From Oscillospiraceae bacterium (GTDB lineage Bacteria; Bacillota; Clostridia; Oscillospirales; Acutalibacteraceae), in assembly GCA_003538135.1 (NCBI GenBank), contig DPOR01000017.1:7606-71605 (forward strand): a stretch of DNA of 64,000 nucleotides, in the 5' to 3' direction. The notes under the pieces are model-generated. The model ran no database searches, had not been told where the DNA came from, and saw only the letters and a program-made list of their open reading frames with translations. Positions 20,604 to 29,477 of this stretch are shown here, piece by piece. Position numbers and translations under genes: made by a program. The first letter of the stretch is position 1. Each line of letters begins with the position of its first letter.

Positions 20604-21269
20604 GTGGAAAACGGTATTCTGAAATATCTGCTATTTATTGTTGCAGGTTATGTTTCGGGAAGTATCATGTACAGCTACCTTATTCCGAAGCTGTTCTGCG
20701 GAGTTGACATAGTCAAGGAGGGCGACGACCACAACCCCGGAATGACTAACGTCATGCGCTGCGTCAGTGTCAAGCTCGGCATACTCTGCCTTGTGCTCGA
20801 CGTCGCAAAGGGCTTCGTTCCGGTGTTCCTCGCAAAAATGTATGTCCCCGATTACAGGCATATGCTCTTTGCGCTCATTATAGCGGCGCCCGTGCTCGGC
20901 CACGCGTTTACGCCCATACTTAAATTCAAAGGCGGAAAGGCTATCGCCACCTCCTACGGCGTCCTGCTCGCGCTCATTCCGGACAGCTTCATGGTTCTCA
21001 GAATGGCCGTCATAACCGCCATATTCAGCCTGATAATCATTGTAAAGCCCGATTCGCTCAGAGTCATCATTTCTATGTTCCTCTTTGCTGTCTGCAATTT
21101 CTTCTTCCACGACGTAACGTCGTTCGTCATCGGCTCGCTGATAGTCTCCGCCACGGTCATACTCAAGCACCTTATGAACTACGGCGACGAAAAGTTCAAG
21201 CTCAGCTTCCCCTTCCAGAAGAAACACAGCGAAAACAAAAACGCAAAGCAGGAGACGAAGCAGGAATAA
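20604..21269 (+). CDS. PlsY-like glycerol-3-phosphate acyltransferase (GTG start)
   Basis: Integral membrane protein of 221 residues related to PlsY, which transfers acyl phosphate to glycerol-3-phosphate. At least five hydrophobic segments are visible. Motif 3 (GHAFTPILKFKGGKAIATSYG) is well kept. Motif 2, usually GSGNxGATNVxR, reads GDDHNPGMTNVMR, so the first part and one Ala are changed; motif 1 survives as SGSIMYSYLIP. The hydrophilic tail is Lys/Gln/Glu-rich. GTG start with GAGAGG upstream. Likely a divergent paralogue rather than the housekeeping PlsY. Confidence 0.8.
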   Translation: MENGILKYLLFIVAGYVSGSIMYSYLIPKLFCGVDIVKEGDDHNPGMTNVMRCVSVKLGILCLVLDVAKGFVPVFLAKMYVPDYRHMLFALIIAAPVLGHAFTPILKFKGGKAIATSYGVLLALIPDSFMVLRMAVITAIFSLIIIVKPDSLRVIISMFLFAVCNFFFHDVTSFVIGSLIVSATVILKHLMNYGDEKFKLSFPFQKKHSENKNAKQETKQE

Positions 21270-21292
21270 CCTGACCCCCAACAAAAAACATA

Positions 21293-21332
21293 CCGGATGC
21301 AAAGCGAAAAACCTGCATCCGGTTATTTTTTT
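21293..21332 (+). terminator. Bidirectional terminator between plsY-like gene and clpX
   Basis: CCGGATGCA (21293-21301) pairs perfectly with TGCATCCGG (21314-21322), followed by TTATTTTTTT on the plus strand. On the minus strand the stem is followed by TATGTTTTTT. It serves both convergent genes and touches the clpX stop. Confidence 0.9.
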
Positions 21333-22611
21333 ATTCTGCTCCGACGGCACGCTTGCGGTGCGAGGGATTGCGCTCAATGAGCGGAGGCACTCCGTTCTCA
21401 ACGCAGCCCGAGGTTATCGCAACGCGCTCAATGCTCGGGTCGGACGGCACATCATACATGACCGGCTGAAGCACGGCCTCGATTATCGAGCGGAGTCCGC
21501 GCGCGCCCGTGCCCTTTTCGAGCGTCTTTTCGGCTATAGCCTCTAAAGCGCCCATATCAAAGTCGAGTTCGACACCGTCAAGCTCGAACAGCGCCTTATA
21601 CTGCTTGGTTATAGCGTTCTTCGGCTCGGTGAGTATGCGCACGAGAGCGGTCTTGTCGAGCTCATCGAGAGAGGTGAGCACGGGAAGTCTGCCGACAAGC
21701 TCGGGGATTATGCCGAACTTGACGAGATCCTGATGCACCACCTGCGAGAGCAGGTCGCTCTTCTTGAGGTCGCTCTTGCTCTTTACGTCGGCGTTGAAGC
21801 CGAGAGCCGAACCGCCTATTCTCTTCTCGATGGTCTTCTCTATGCCGTCGAATGCGCCGCCGCAGATGAAGAGGATATTCGAGGTATCGACCTGAATGAA
21901 CTCCTGCTGCGGGTGCTTTCTGCCGCCCTGGGGAGGAACGTTTGCTACAGTGCCCTCGATTATCTTGAGCAGTGCCTGCTGAACGCCCTCGCCGCTGACG
22001 TCTCGTGTTATCGACGGGTTCTCGGACTTTCTTGCAATCTTGTCGATTTCGTCGACATAGATTATGCCGCGCTCGGCGCGCTCTACGTCGTAATCCGCGG
22101 CCTGGATTATTCTGAGCAGGATGTTTTCGACATCCTCGCCGACATAACCCGCCTCGGTGAGCGTAGTCGCGTCCGCAATGGCGAACGGAACGTCCAAAAT
22201 CTTGGCAAGTGTCTGCGCGAGCATAGTTTTACCGACGCCAGTGGGACCCAAAAGAATGATATTGCTCTTTTGAATCTCAACATCGGTGCTCTTCGCGCTG
22301 TTTATTCTCTTATAGTGGTTATAGACCGCGACACTCAGCGTTTTCTTCGCCTCGTCCTGACCTATAACATATTCGTCGAGCTTCTCTTTGATCTCATGGG
22401 GCTTGGGAAGCGGCTTGTCACTCGTGCGCGGTCCGCCCTTGCGGCGGGAGGAGCGCTTTTCGTCGGCCTCAATTATGTTGAGGCACTGCTCCACGCACTC
22501 GTTACAGATATATACCCCCGGACCGGCGATAAGCTTCTCGACCTGATCCTGTGTTTTTTGGCAGAAAGAACAGCGTACCGTTCTCTCCCTCCTATCATCA
22601 TCACGCGGCAT
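21331..22611 (-). CDS. clpX: ATP-dependent protease ATPase ClpX
   Basis: AAA+ unfoldase that feeds substrates to ClpP, 426 residues. The N-terminal C4 zinc domain (CSFCQ...CNEC) covers residues 14-40. Walker A GPTGVGKT is near residue 124, Walker B IIYVDEIDKI near 190, the pore loop region GYVGEDVEN near 159, and IGG near 265-270 is the ClpP-docking loop. GGAGG precedes the ATG, 14 bp after clpP. The order tig-clpP-clpX is classic. Confidence 0.98.
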   Translation of the reverse strand: MPRDDDRRERTVRCSFCQKTQDQVEKLIAGPGVYICNECVEQCLNIIEADEKRSSRRKGGPRTSDKPLPKPHEIKEKLDEYVIGQDEAKKTLSVAVYNHYKRINSAKSTDVEIQKSNIILLGPTGVGKTMLAQTLAKILDVPFAIADATTLTEAGYVGEDVENILLRIIQAADYDVERAERGIIYVDEIDKIARKSENPSITRDVSGEGVQQALLKIIEGTVANVPPQGGRKHPQQEFIQVDTSNILFICGGAFDGIEKTIEKRIGGSALGFNADVKSKSDLKKSDLLSQVVHQDLVKFGIIPELVGRLPVLTSLDELDKTALVRILTEPKNAITKQYKALFELDGVELDFDMGALEAIAEKTLEKGTGARGLRSIIEAVLQPVMYDVPSDPSIERVAITSGCVENGVPPLIERNPSHRKRAVGAE

Positions 22612-22625
22612 AACAGCCCTCCGGA

Positions 22626-23207
22626 TTATCTCTTGTAAATTATTTTATCTGCAAGACCGTATTCGACGGCTTCCTCAGCCGTGAGGAAATTGTCGCGCTC
22701 GGTCTCGCGCTCAACAAACTCAATCGGTTTGCCCATATTCTCAGCTAAAATTCTGTTGAGTCTCTCTCTGGTCTTGAGGATGTGATCCGCGGCGATTTTA
22801 ATCTCCGTGGCCTGACCCTGCGCGCCGCCGAGAGGCTGGTGGATCATGACTTCACTGTTGGGAAGTATAAGGCGCTTGCCCTTTGCGCCGGCGGCAAACA
22901 GGAACGCACCCATCGATGCCGCTATGCCCATACAGATAGTCGAGACATCGCACTTGATAAACTGCATGGTGTCGTATATCGCAAGACCTGCGGTAACGGA
23001 GCCGCCGGGGCTGTTGATATAAAGGCTTATGTCTTTTTCGGCGTCCTGACCCTCAAGGAAGAGCAGCTGCGCAACCACTACGCTCGCCGTTGCGTCGTTT
23101 ATCTCGTCGGAGAGGACGATTATTCTGTCGCTGAGCAGGCGGGAATAAATATCGTATGAGCGCTCGCCTCTGCTGGTCTGTTCGATGACGTAAGGTACTA
23201 ATGCCAT
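22626..23207 (-). CDS. clpP: ATP-dependent Clp protease proteolytic subunit
   Basis: Tetradecameric serine protease, 193 residues. The catalytic Ser is in GIAASMGAFL near residue 98, His in MIHQPLGG near residue 123 and Asp in TERDNFL near residue 172. YINSPGGSVTAGLAIYD is the substrate-channel motif. AAAGGAGG precedes the ATG. Between tig and clpX, 110 bp after tig. Confidence 0.98.
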   Translation of the reverse strand: MALVPYVIEQTSRGERSYDIYSRLLSDRIIVLSDEINDATASVVVAQLLFLEGQDAEKDISLYINSPGGSVTAGLAIYDTMQFIKCDVSTICMGIAASMGAFLFAAGAKGKRLILPNSEVMIHQPLGGAQGQATEIKIAADHILKTRERLNRILAENMGKPIEFVERETERDNFLTAEEAVEYGLADKIIYKR

Positions 23208-23246
23208 TACTTTTTCCTCCTTTGTTGTCCGATGCAGGTGCCGTAT

Positions 23247-23282
23247 GCTCGCGCCCGCCCGGCGAAGATGCCGGACGGGAGC
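23247..23282 (-). other. GC-rich hairpin in the clpP leader
   Basis: CCGTCCGGC and GCCGGGCGG form a nearly perfect stem, extended by GCTC/GAGC at the base. No T-run follows, so it is not a simple terminator. It sits between tig and the clpP ribosome binding site and could stabilise or space the clpP message. Confidence 0.5.
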
Positions 23283-23317
23283 ATTACGGAATTAATTATA
23301 GTATCGTTTGGCGAAGA

Positions 23318-24871
23318 TTATTCAGCGTCCTCTGTTTTCTTCTTCGCGGGAGCCTTCTTTGCGGCGGGCTTCTTCTCACCCTCTGCGTCGTCGGCCTTCT
23401 TTGCGGCAGGCTTCTTAGCTGCGGGCTTCTTGGCGGGAGCCTTCTTCTCGGCCTCGCCCTCGTCCTTCTTGGCGGCAGCCTTCTTAGCCGGAGCCTTCTT
23501 TGCCGCGGGCTTCTTCTCGCCCTCTGCGTCGTCGGCCTTCTTTGCGGCGGCCTTCTTAGCCGGAGCCTTCTTCGCTGCGGGCTTCTTGCCGGGCTTGAGA
23601 GCCTTTGCGTTGTCAACGACGAACTTGACTACCTTCTCCTTGAGCAGGTCTTCCTTGAGCAGATCCTCTGCTATGAGGCTCTTAATCTTCTCGACTTCCA
23701 TGTTGTACATCTCGGCGAGCTTCTTGAACTCCTCCTCGATATCCTCGGCGCCGACTTCGATCTTCTCGAGCTCCGCTATCTTGTCAAGAGCAAGGCCGAG
23801 CTTGACCTGAGAGACAGCCTGCTCGCGCATGGAGCTCTCGAAAGCGTCCTTATCGGTACCCATGTAGGACAGATAGGTGTCAACATCTATACCCTGCTGA
23901 GCGAGTCTCTGGGCGAAGTTGTTGATGTTCTCCTCTTTCTGAGTGTCGAACATGACCTCGGGAATCTCAGCCTCGACATTGGCAACAAGCTCTTCCATGA
24001 GCTTTGCCTCGAACTCCTTATCGGCATCGGACTGTCTGTGCTCGAGCATATCGGCCTCGACGCCCTTCCTGAGCTCATCGACATTATCGTAATCGAGATC
24101 CTTTGCGAACTCATCGTCGAGCTCGGGGAGCTCCTTCATCTTTATCTCGTGGAGAGTGACCTTAAAGGTTGCATCCTTGCCGGCGAGCTCGGGTGTGTAC
24201 TCCTCGGGGAACTTGACATTGACGTCGAAGCTCTCGCCCGCGTTGTGACCGATAACCTGATCCTCAAAGCCGGGGATAAACTGACCCGAACCGAGCTCAA
24301 GCTCGTAGCCGGAGCCCTTGCCGCCCTCAAAAGCCTTGCCGTCGACAAAGCCCTCGAAGTCGATAACCGCTATGTCGCCCTTGGCGGCGGCACGGTCCTC
24401 AACGGTGATGGTTCTCGCGTTGCGCTCTCTCATAGCATCGATGCGTGCATCGACCTCCTCGGGAGTGACGCTCGCTTCGGCCTTCTCGGCCTCAAGACCC
24501 TTGTAGGCCTTTACCTTGATATCATCGGGCTTAACGGTGACCTTCATTTCGAAGAGAACACCGTCCTCGCCGATCGACTTAACATTGACATCCTTCGGGC
24601 TGTCAACAGGCTCAATGCCCGCTTCCTTATAAGCCTCGGAAACAGCCTCGGGGAAAGCTATCTCAAGTGCATCCTCATAGAAGACGTCCTTGCCGTAGAA
24701 TCTCTCGATAACGTTGAGGGGAGCCTTGCCCTTGCGGAAACCGGGGAGCGCTATCTGACCCTTGGCCTTGTTATAGGCCTTGAGGACAGCGGCCTTAAAG
24801 GGCTCTGCGCCGATCTCGATTTCCAGCGTATAAACGTTGGTGTCTGTTTTGTTTGATGATTTTAAACTCAT
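23318..24871 (-). CDS. tig: Trigger factor with Lys/Ala/Pro-rich C-terminal tail
   Basis: Ribosome-bound chaperone and peptidyl-prolyl isomerase. Residues 1-115 form the ribosome-binding domain with the LPGFRKGKAP signature near residue 38. About 150-240 is the FKBP-like PPIase (VIDFEGFVDGKAFEGG) and 255-425 the chaperone arms. The protein is 517 residues against about 430 for most. The excess, residues about 426-517, is a histone-H1-like tail built from AAKKAP/AKKAAAKK with two near-identical KKADDAEGEKKP blocks. GGGAGG precedes the ATG. First gene of tig-clpP-clpX. Confidence 0.97.
   Translation of the reverse strand: MSLKSSNKTDTNVYTLEIEIGAEPFKAAVLKAYNKAKGQIALPGFRKGKAPLNVIERFYGKDVFYEDALEIAFPEAVSEAYKEAGIEPVDSPKDVNVKSIGEDGVLFEMKVTVKPDDIKVKAYKGLEAEKAEASVTPEEVDARIDAMRERNARTITVEDRAAAKGDIAVIDFEGFVDGKAFEGGKGSGYELELGSGQFIPGFEDQVIGHNAGESFDVNVKFPEEYTPELAGKDATFKVTLHEIKMKELPELDDEFAKDLDYDNVDELRKGVEADMLEHRQSDADKEFEAKLMEELVANVEAEIPEVMFDTQKEENINNFAQRLAQQGIDVDTYLSYMGTDKDAFESSMREQAVSQVKLGLALDKIAELEKIEVGAEDIEEEFKKLAEMYNMEVEKIKSLIAEDLLKEDLLKEKVVKFVVDNAKALKPGKKPAAKKAPAKKAAAKKADDAEGEKKPAAKKAPAKKAAAKKDEGEAEKKAPAKKPAAKKPAAKKADDAEGEKKPAAKKAPAKKKTEDAE
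23322..23596 (-). repeat. Low-complexity repeats coding the trigger factor tail
   Basis: DNA encoding PAAKKAPAKK-type units. Two stretches of about 37 bases, starting near 23368 and near 23511, differ at only one or two positions. The near identity suggests recent duplication or slippage, so tail length may vary between strains. Confidence 0.8.
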
Positions 24872-24905
24872 TCGTTTTTCCTCCCATTATACAGGTAACT
24901 CTAAG

Positions 24906-24914
24906 ATTATAGCA
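24906..24914 (-). promoter_or_regulatory. Extended -10 promoter for tig
   Basis: TGC-TATAAT on the minus strand (-10 at 24906-24911), 35 bp before the tig ATG. No good -35 lies 16-18 bp upstream, so this depends on the TGn extension. Confidence 0.5.
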
Positions 24915-25010
24915 GAGATATATTAAAATTTCTACACTATTTTTCAGATTTTCTGCCAAAACAGGTATTTTTTCTCCGATTCCGTCGGAAAATCGGCTTT
25001 CCGTCGAAAA

Positions 25011-25706
25011 TTACGGCTGTTTTTCGATAAGCTTGGGCAAAAATTCGAGGTAATCGCCGGATATCAGGGAAAAATTTATCCCGTCGCGCTCGCCCTCAAA
25101 GGCGCATTTCGTCGCAAACGAATGCAGATGCCCGTAGAAGCAGCGCTTTATTTTATACTCGACGAGGACATCATATATTTCGGGACATATCCTGTCCTGC
25201 GTTATCGGCGGATAGTGGAGAAACACCACCGGCTCACCGCCGAGCGCTATGCCTTTTTCTATCGAAGTGCGAAGCCGTCCCGCCTCGCGCAGGAGAACCT
25301 TTTTGTCCGCGTCCTCCTCCGCGTCGAAGAACCAGCCGCGAGTGCCGCAGACCGAAATATTCCCCACAAGCTTTGCGCTGTTATGCACTATGTCAATAGT
25401 CTCAAAGCCTTTTTCCCTGAAAAAATTTTCCATTTTTCTGGCGGTGTTCCACCAATAGTCGTGGTTGCCCTTCATGAGTATCTTTCTGCCGGGGAGCGAC
25501 TCGAGAAAGGCAAAATCCTTCTCCGCGCCCTCGAGCGACATCGCCCACGACACATCGCCGGGGATAACCACGGTGTCGCCGTCCGTCACAACGGCCCGCC
25601 AATTTTTTTGGAGGCGCTGCACATAGTCGCTCCAGCCGTTGAAAATATCCATAGGCTTGTCCGCGGACAGGGAAAGATGCGTATCCGCAATTGCAAAAAG
25701 TGACAT
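25011..25706 (-). CDS. Metallophosphoesterase
   Basis: 231-residue calcineurin-like phosphoesterase. The two-metal motifs are in order: ADTHL (residues 7-11), GDVSW (near 50), GNHDYWW (near 79), HYPP (near 170) and YGHLHS (near 195). No signal peptide, so cytosolic. Related clostridial proteins are annotated only as predicted phosphohydrolases; substrate unknown. Divergent from the DUF1540 gene and downstream of nothing else, so probably monocistronic. Confidence 0.93.
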   Translation of the reverse strand: MSLFAIADTHLSLSADKPMDIFNGWSDYVQRLQKNWRAVVTDGDTVVIPGDVSWAMSLEGAEKDFAFLESLPGRKILMKGNHDYWWNTARKMENFFREKGFETIDIVHNSAKLVGNISVCGTRGWFFDAEEDADKKVLLREAGRLRTSIEKGIALGGEPVVFLHYPPITQDRICPEIYDVLVEYKIKRCFYGHLHSFATKCAFEGERDGINFSLISGDYLEFLPKLIEKQP

Positions 25707-25799
25707 CGTGCTCTCCTTTTCTTTTTAATAATCGGGCCTTAATCAGGGCAAAATATTTTCAGCGGCATAAGCCGCAAAAACATTCGGAGGTAAACTGAA

Positions 25800-25976
25800 A
25801 TGGATAAGGTCATCAAGGACATTCGCTGCAACGCCTGCAACTGCGTCCACCACGCGGACGACCACAAGTGCACCGCGGGTCACATCGAAATAGGCAACAC
25901 GAGCGCCTGCTCGTGCCAGGACACGCTGTGCGCTACTTTTGAGCTTGACAACTCAAAGAAGCACTGCGGCTGCTGA
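25800..25976 (+). CDS. DUF1540 cysteine-rich small protein
   Basis: 58-residue protein with GGAGG well placed before the ATG. Ten cysteines in the pattern CNACNC...CTAGHIEIG...CSCQDTLCATFE match the DUF1540 family, whose members are common in spore-forming Clostridia and probably bind metal. The last residues are HCGC. Function unknown; a zinc or iron-binding role is inference. It faces the metallophosphoesterase start and converges on thrC. Confidence 0.88.
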   Translation: MDKVIKDIRCNACNCVHHADDHKCTAGHIEIGNTSACSCQDTLCATFELDNSKKHCGC

Positions 25977-25994
25977 CGCGGGGAACGCCCCGCA

Positions 25995-27491
25995 TTATAT
26001 GCCGAGCAGCCTGAAAACAGCCTTCTCCATGCTGTCCCTGTCGCAGACATCCCTGAATCTCACGGGCTTATCCCTGAGGTCGGCGAGCTGCGGGGGGCAG
26101 CTTGTCTTTGTGACGCGGGCAAGCTCGCTCACAGTGGCAAACTCGTCCAGTCCCTCGGACGCGCCGGGCATGACCGCGTCAAGCACGCTGCGGCTGAACT
26201 TGAACGGATTTGCGGTCGAGTCGATAACGGCGGGAGTTTTGTCCCCCGTCTCTTTTTCGTATTTTTCATAGACGTTGACGCCCACGGCCGTATGCGTGTC
26301 GCACAGATAGCCGTAGTTTTCAAACGTCTCTCTTATTGTTTCTTTCGTGCCCTCGTCGTCGCAGCAGCCGGCACGGAAAACGGAGTTTATCGCACTCATG
26401 ACGTTTTCTGGCATGGTGTACTTGCCTTTTTTCTTCAGGTCGTCCATCATCTCGCGCACGAACTCATCGGAATATCCGCTCGCAATGAACAGCAGGCGCT
26501 CGAGGTTGCTCGAAATGAGGATATCCATAGACGGAGACGAGGTGGTATAGAAGCTGCGGTTGACATCGTAAACGCCGCTCTCGAAGAAGTCGGTGAGCAC
26601 GCGGTTTTTATTCGAAGCGCAGATAAGGCGGCCGACCGGCAGACCCATCTCGCGCGCATAGTAGGCGGCGAGGATGTTGCCGAAATTTCCCGTCGGGACG
26701 ACGAAGTTTATCCTGTCGCCCGCCGATATTTTGCCCTGCTTGAGCATATCGCAGTAAGCGGAAAAATAATAGACTATCTGCGGCACAAGGCGACCCCAGT
26801 TAATGGAGTTCGCGGACGAAAACGCCATGCCGTGCTCGGCGAGCTTTTTGCCTATCTCTTTGTCGGTGAATATCGTCTTGACTCCGGTCTGTGCATCGTC
26901 GAAGTTGCCCTTTATCGCGCAGACGGAGACATTGCTGCCCTCCTGCGTGGTCATCTGAAGCTTCTGCATGGGGCTGACGCCCTCATCGGGATAGAACACG
27001 AGAATTTTCGTGCCCTCAACATCCTTGAAGCCTTCGAGAGCCGCCTTGCCCGTGTCGCCCGAGGTGGCGACAAGAATGACGGTTTCGCGCGTGCCGACGG
27101 TTTTCCTGACGGAGACTGTCATGAGCCTCGGGAGCATTTGAAGCGCCATGTCTTTAAAAGCGCAGGTGGGGCCGCGCCAGAGCTCGAGTATCTCCTCGCC
27201 CGCTCTGAGTTCGTGTATGGGCGCTATATCCTCGGAGGAAAACTTGTTGTCACCGTATGCGCCCTCGACGCAGTAGGCGAGCTCCTCGGGGGTGAAATCG
27301 GTAAGATACAGAGCGAGTACGCGCTTTGCGCGCTCGACATATGACATATCGGCCATGGCGGCAATATCCTCAAGGCTCAGCTTCGGTATCTCGACGGGGA
27401 CAAAGAGTCCGCCGTCCGCGGAGATGCCCTGCGCTATCGCCCAGGCGGAGGTGACGCCAACATTTTTATCTCTTGTACTTGTGTATCTCAT
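25995..27491 (-). CDS. thrC: Threonine synthase
   Basis: PLP enzyme converting O-phosphohomoserine to threonine, 498 residues from MRYTSTRDKNV. The PLP lysine lies in PTCAFKDMALQ near residue 109. ATSGDTGKAALEGF and FVVPTGNFGNILAAYYA are phosphate-binding motifs. GAAGGA precedes the chosen ATG by a proper distance; the alternative ATG three codons earlier overlaps it. It lies 32 bp after the M19 dipeptidase in the long minus-strand series. No T-box or threonine leader is visible. Confidence 0.96.
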   Translation of the reverse strand: MRYTSTRDKNVGVTSAWAIAQGISADGGLFVPVEIPKLSLEDIAAMADMSYVERAKRVLALYLTDFTPEELAYCVEGAYGDNKFSSEDIAPIHELRAGEEILELWRGPTCAFKDMALQMLPRLMTVSVRKTVGTRETVILVATSGDTGKAALEGFKDVEGTKILVFYPDEGVSPMQKLQMTTQEGSNVSVCAIKGNFDDAQTGVKTIFTDKEIGKKLAEHGMAFSSANSINWGRLVPQIVYYFSAYCDMLKQGKISAGDRINFVVPTGNFGNILAAYYAREMGLPVGRLICASNKNRVLTDFFESGVYDVNRSFYTTSSPSMDILISSNLERLLFIASGYSDEFVREMMDDLKKKGKYTMPENVMSAINSVFRAGCCDDEGTKETIRETFENYGYLCDTHTAVGVNVYEKYEKETGDKTPAVIDSTANPFKFSRSVLDAVMPGASEGLDEFATVSELARVTKTSCPPQLADLRDKPVRFRDVCDRDSMEKAVFRLLGI

Positions 27492-27523
27492 AGAGACCAT
27501 CCTTCGCGTTAGATTACATTTTA

Positions 27524-28444
27524 TTATAGCATAACGCGCTTTGGTTGTAAAACCCTTTCGAAGAAGTGCGCGGCGTTTTCAAAAAATATTTTTTTGCATA
27601 TCTCCTCGGGTATTCCGTGCTCCTCGAGATAGACGCAGATGCTCGGTATCTTCTCTATTCCGCGAAGCTCCGGCTTTATTCTGCAGCCGTCATAGTCCGA
27701 GCCTATGCTGATAACGTCCTCGGCGCCCAGCGAGAGCATATGCTCCGTATGGCGCAGGAGCTCCTCTCTGCCGCCGTTTCCGCCGAGGAAGCGGTCATAG
27801 AAATTGAGTCCTATCAGTCCGCCGCGTTCAATGATAATTTTTATCTGCTCGTCGGTCAGCGAGCGCACCTCGTTATGAACGGCGCGCGCGTCCGAATGGC
27901 TTGCGATAAAAGGCGCGTCGCTGAATTCGCACAGGTCATAGAAGCTCCTGTCGCTCAAATGCGACACGTCGGTGACTATGCCCAACTTCTCCATTTTCGA
28001 GACAAGCTCCCTGCCCCAATCGGTAAGGCCGCCGCCCTCGTCGCAGCCGCCCGCGGCTCGGTTTTTGTGATTCCATGTGAGGGTTATGAGCCGCAGTCCG
28101 CGCTCATAGAGCTTTTCGAGGCGCTCGAGGCTGCCGACTCCGCGCGAGCTCTCCATGGCGAGCATAACGCCGCGCGAATGTCCGCGCACGTCCTCGGAAG
28201 AGAGTATCGGGAAAACGTCGCCTTTCTTTTTTAGCTCGTCAAAATAGAAATTACACGCCGAGTCGAAATACCCCTCGACGAGCGAATCGTCCATACTGTC
28301 GGGGACAAAGACGGCGAACACCTGATTCCAGCGCCCGAAGATGCTTCCGCGCTCAAAATCGATGTCGCGCTCATTCTTTAAAAGGCTGTCTCCGTCGTCC
28401 ATGCACTCAGTAAGAGTATCGCAGTGCAAATCAAAAAAATCCAT
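27524..28444 (-). CDS. Membrane dipeptidase family protein (peptidase M19)
   Basis: Renal-dipeptidase-like amidohydrolase, 306 residues. Motifs in order: DLHCDTL (metal His/Asp), TLTWNHKNRAAGG, TDVSHLSDRSF, IASHSDARAVHNEVRSLTD, GLNFYDRFLG, and GSDYDG. No signal peptide, so probably cytosolic cleavage of dipeptides. I use the ATG preceded by GGTGAT, which matches the anti-Shine-Dalgarno; an ATG four codons upstream is possible. It lies between yraN (44 bp) and thrC (32 bp). Confidence 0.93.
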   Translation of the reverse strand: MDFFDLHCDTLTECMDDGDSLLKNERDIDFERGSIFGRWNQVFAVFVPDSMDDSLVEGYFDSACNFYFDELKKKGDVFPILSSEDVRGHSRGVMLAMESSRGVGSLERLEKLYERGLRLITLTWNHKNRAAGGCDEGGGLTDWGRELVSKMEKLGIVTDVSHLSDRSFYDLCEFSDAPFIASHSDARAVHNEVRSLTDEQIKIIIERGGLIGLNFYDRFLGGNGGREELLRHTEHMLSLGAEDVISIGSDYDGCRIKPELRGIEKIPSICVYLEEHGIPEEICKKIFFENAAHFFERVLQPKRVML

Positions 28445-28488
28445 AAAATCACCCATAAAATAATATTGCCGACCGAAGCGAATATTAC

Positions 28489-28860
28489 TCAGAAGCTGCT
28501 GTCAAACGCATTTTCTATATATTCGCACGAAATCGGCTCATTTTTCTTGCCTACCGTGACCTCCGCCACATCAAAGCGCGGCTGGAGGTCATAGCTGTTT
28601 TTCTGCATAAAAATCGAAGCGGTCTCGATTATCCTCTCCTGCTTTGCGTCTCCGACCGCCTCGCGCCCCGGAGCTATCGCGCCCAAGGAGCGGGTCTTGA
28701 CCTCGGTGAACACCAAAAAGCCGTCCTTTTTTGCGATTATATCTATCTCGCCCAGACGGCAGCGGTAGTTTGCGGTTATTATCTCATAGCCGTTCTCGCG
28801 CATGAAGCGCGCCGCGTATATCTCGCCCCAAAGACCGGGCTTTTCCTTTTCGCTGAGCAT
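28489..28860 (-). CDS. yraN: YraN/UPF0102 family endonuclease-like protein
   Basis: 123-residue protein with a predicted restriction-endonuclease fold. GLWGEIYAARFMRENGYEI opens the family, and LGEIDIIAKKDGFLVFTEVKTR carries the E-D-ExK catalytic-like residues. The start ATG is one base after the rnhB stop, with GGAGGGG inside the rnhB end. The rnhB-yraN pair is conserved in Firmicutes; a role in DNA processing is suggested but unproven. Confidence 0.93.
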   Translation of the reverse strand: MLSEKEKPGLWGEIYAARFMRENGYEIITANYRCRLGEIDIIAKKDGFLVFTEVKTRSLGAIAPGREAVGDAKQERIIETASIFMQKNSYDLQPRFDVAEVTVGKKNEPISCEYIENAFDSSF

Positions 28861-28861
28861 A

Positions 28862-29476
28862 TTACCACCCCTCCGGCAGCTTTTTGAGAAATGTCTTTCT
28901 GTGCACGGGTGATATGCCGAACTCACGTATCTTTTCGTAGTGCAGCTTTGTGCCGTAGCCCTTGTGCTTTTTGAAGCAGTATTCGGGATATTGCTCATCG
29001 AGAGAAAGCATATATCTGTCCCTGCTGACCTTAGCCATTATCGAGGCTGCGGCTATCGACGCGCTCAAGGAGTCGCCTTTGATAATAGCCTTCGACGGCA
29101 CCGGCAGACCCGGCAGGCGATTTCCGTCCACAAACGCCGCCTGCGGACGCTCGGGCAGAGCATCGAAGGCGCGGCGCATGGCAAGAAAAGTCGCATTGAG
29201 GATATTTATCTCGTCTATCTCCTCGACGCTCGCGCTCGCGACGGCATAAACGGCGTGCTCCTTTATCTCATCAAAGAGCATATCGCGCTTTTTCTCGCTG
29301 AGCTTTTTCGAGTCGTTCAAGCCCTCTATAACATAGTCCCCGGGCAGTATCACGGCGGCGGCAAAGACGGGACCCGCAAGAGGTCCGCGCCCCGCCTCGT
29401 CTATTCCGCAGACGCACATAAATCCGTGCTCCGCGGCGGTTCTTTCATAATAATAGCGGTCGATTTCTTCAGCCAT
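28862..29476 (-). CDS. rnhB: Ribonuclease HII
   Basis: Removes ribonucleotides from DNA-RNA hybrids, 204 residues. The catalytic DE pair is in CGIDEAGRGPLAGPV near residue 25, with the partner Asp in AAFVDGNRLPG and KGDSLSASIAAASIMAKVSRDR. HKGYGTKLHYEKIREFGISPVHRKTF is the C-terminal signature. The start is one base after the capA stop and uses GGAGGGCTGAA. Confidence 0.97.
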   Translation of the reverse strand: MAEEIDRYYYERTAAEHGFMCVCGIDEAGRGPLAGPVFAAAVILPGDYVIEGLNDSKKLSEKKRDMLFDEIKEHAVYAVASASVEEIDEINILNATFLAMRRAFDALPERPQAAFVDGNRLPGLPVPSKAIIKGDSLSASIAAASIMAKVSRDRYMLSLDEQYPEYCFKKHKGYGTKLHYEKIREFGISPVHRKTFLKKLPEGW

Positions 29477-29477
29477 T

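Noticed and set aside
23201..24856. 551-codon leucine-rich frame opposite trigger factor
   Set aside because: The Leu/Gly repeats are the complement of the Lys/Ala codons of the tig tail; not a real membrane protein.
27492..27523. T-box or Thr leader before thrC
   Set aside because: Only 32 bp separate thrC from the M19 gene; there is no room for a leader and no terminator.
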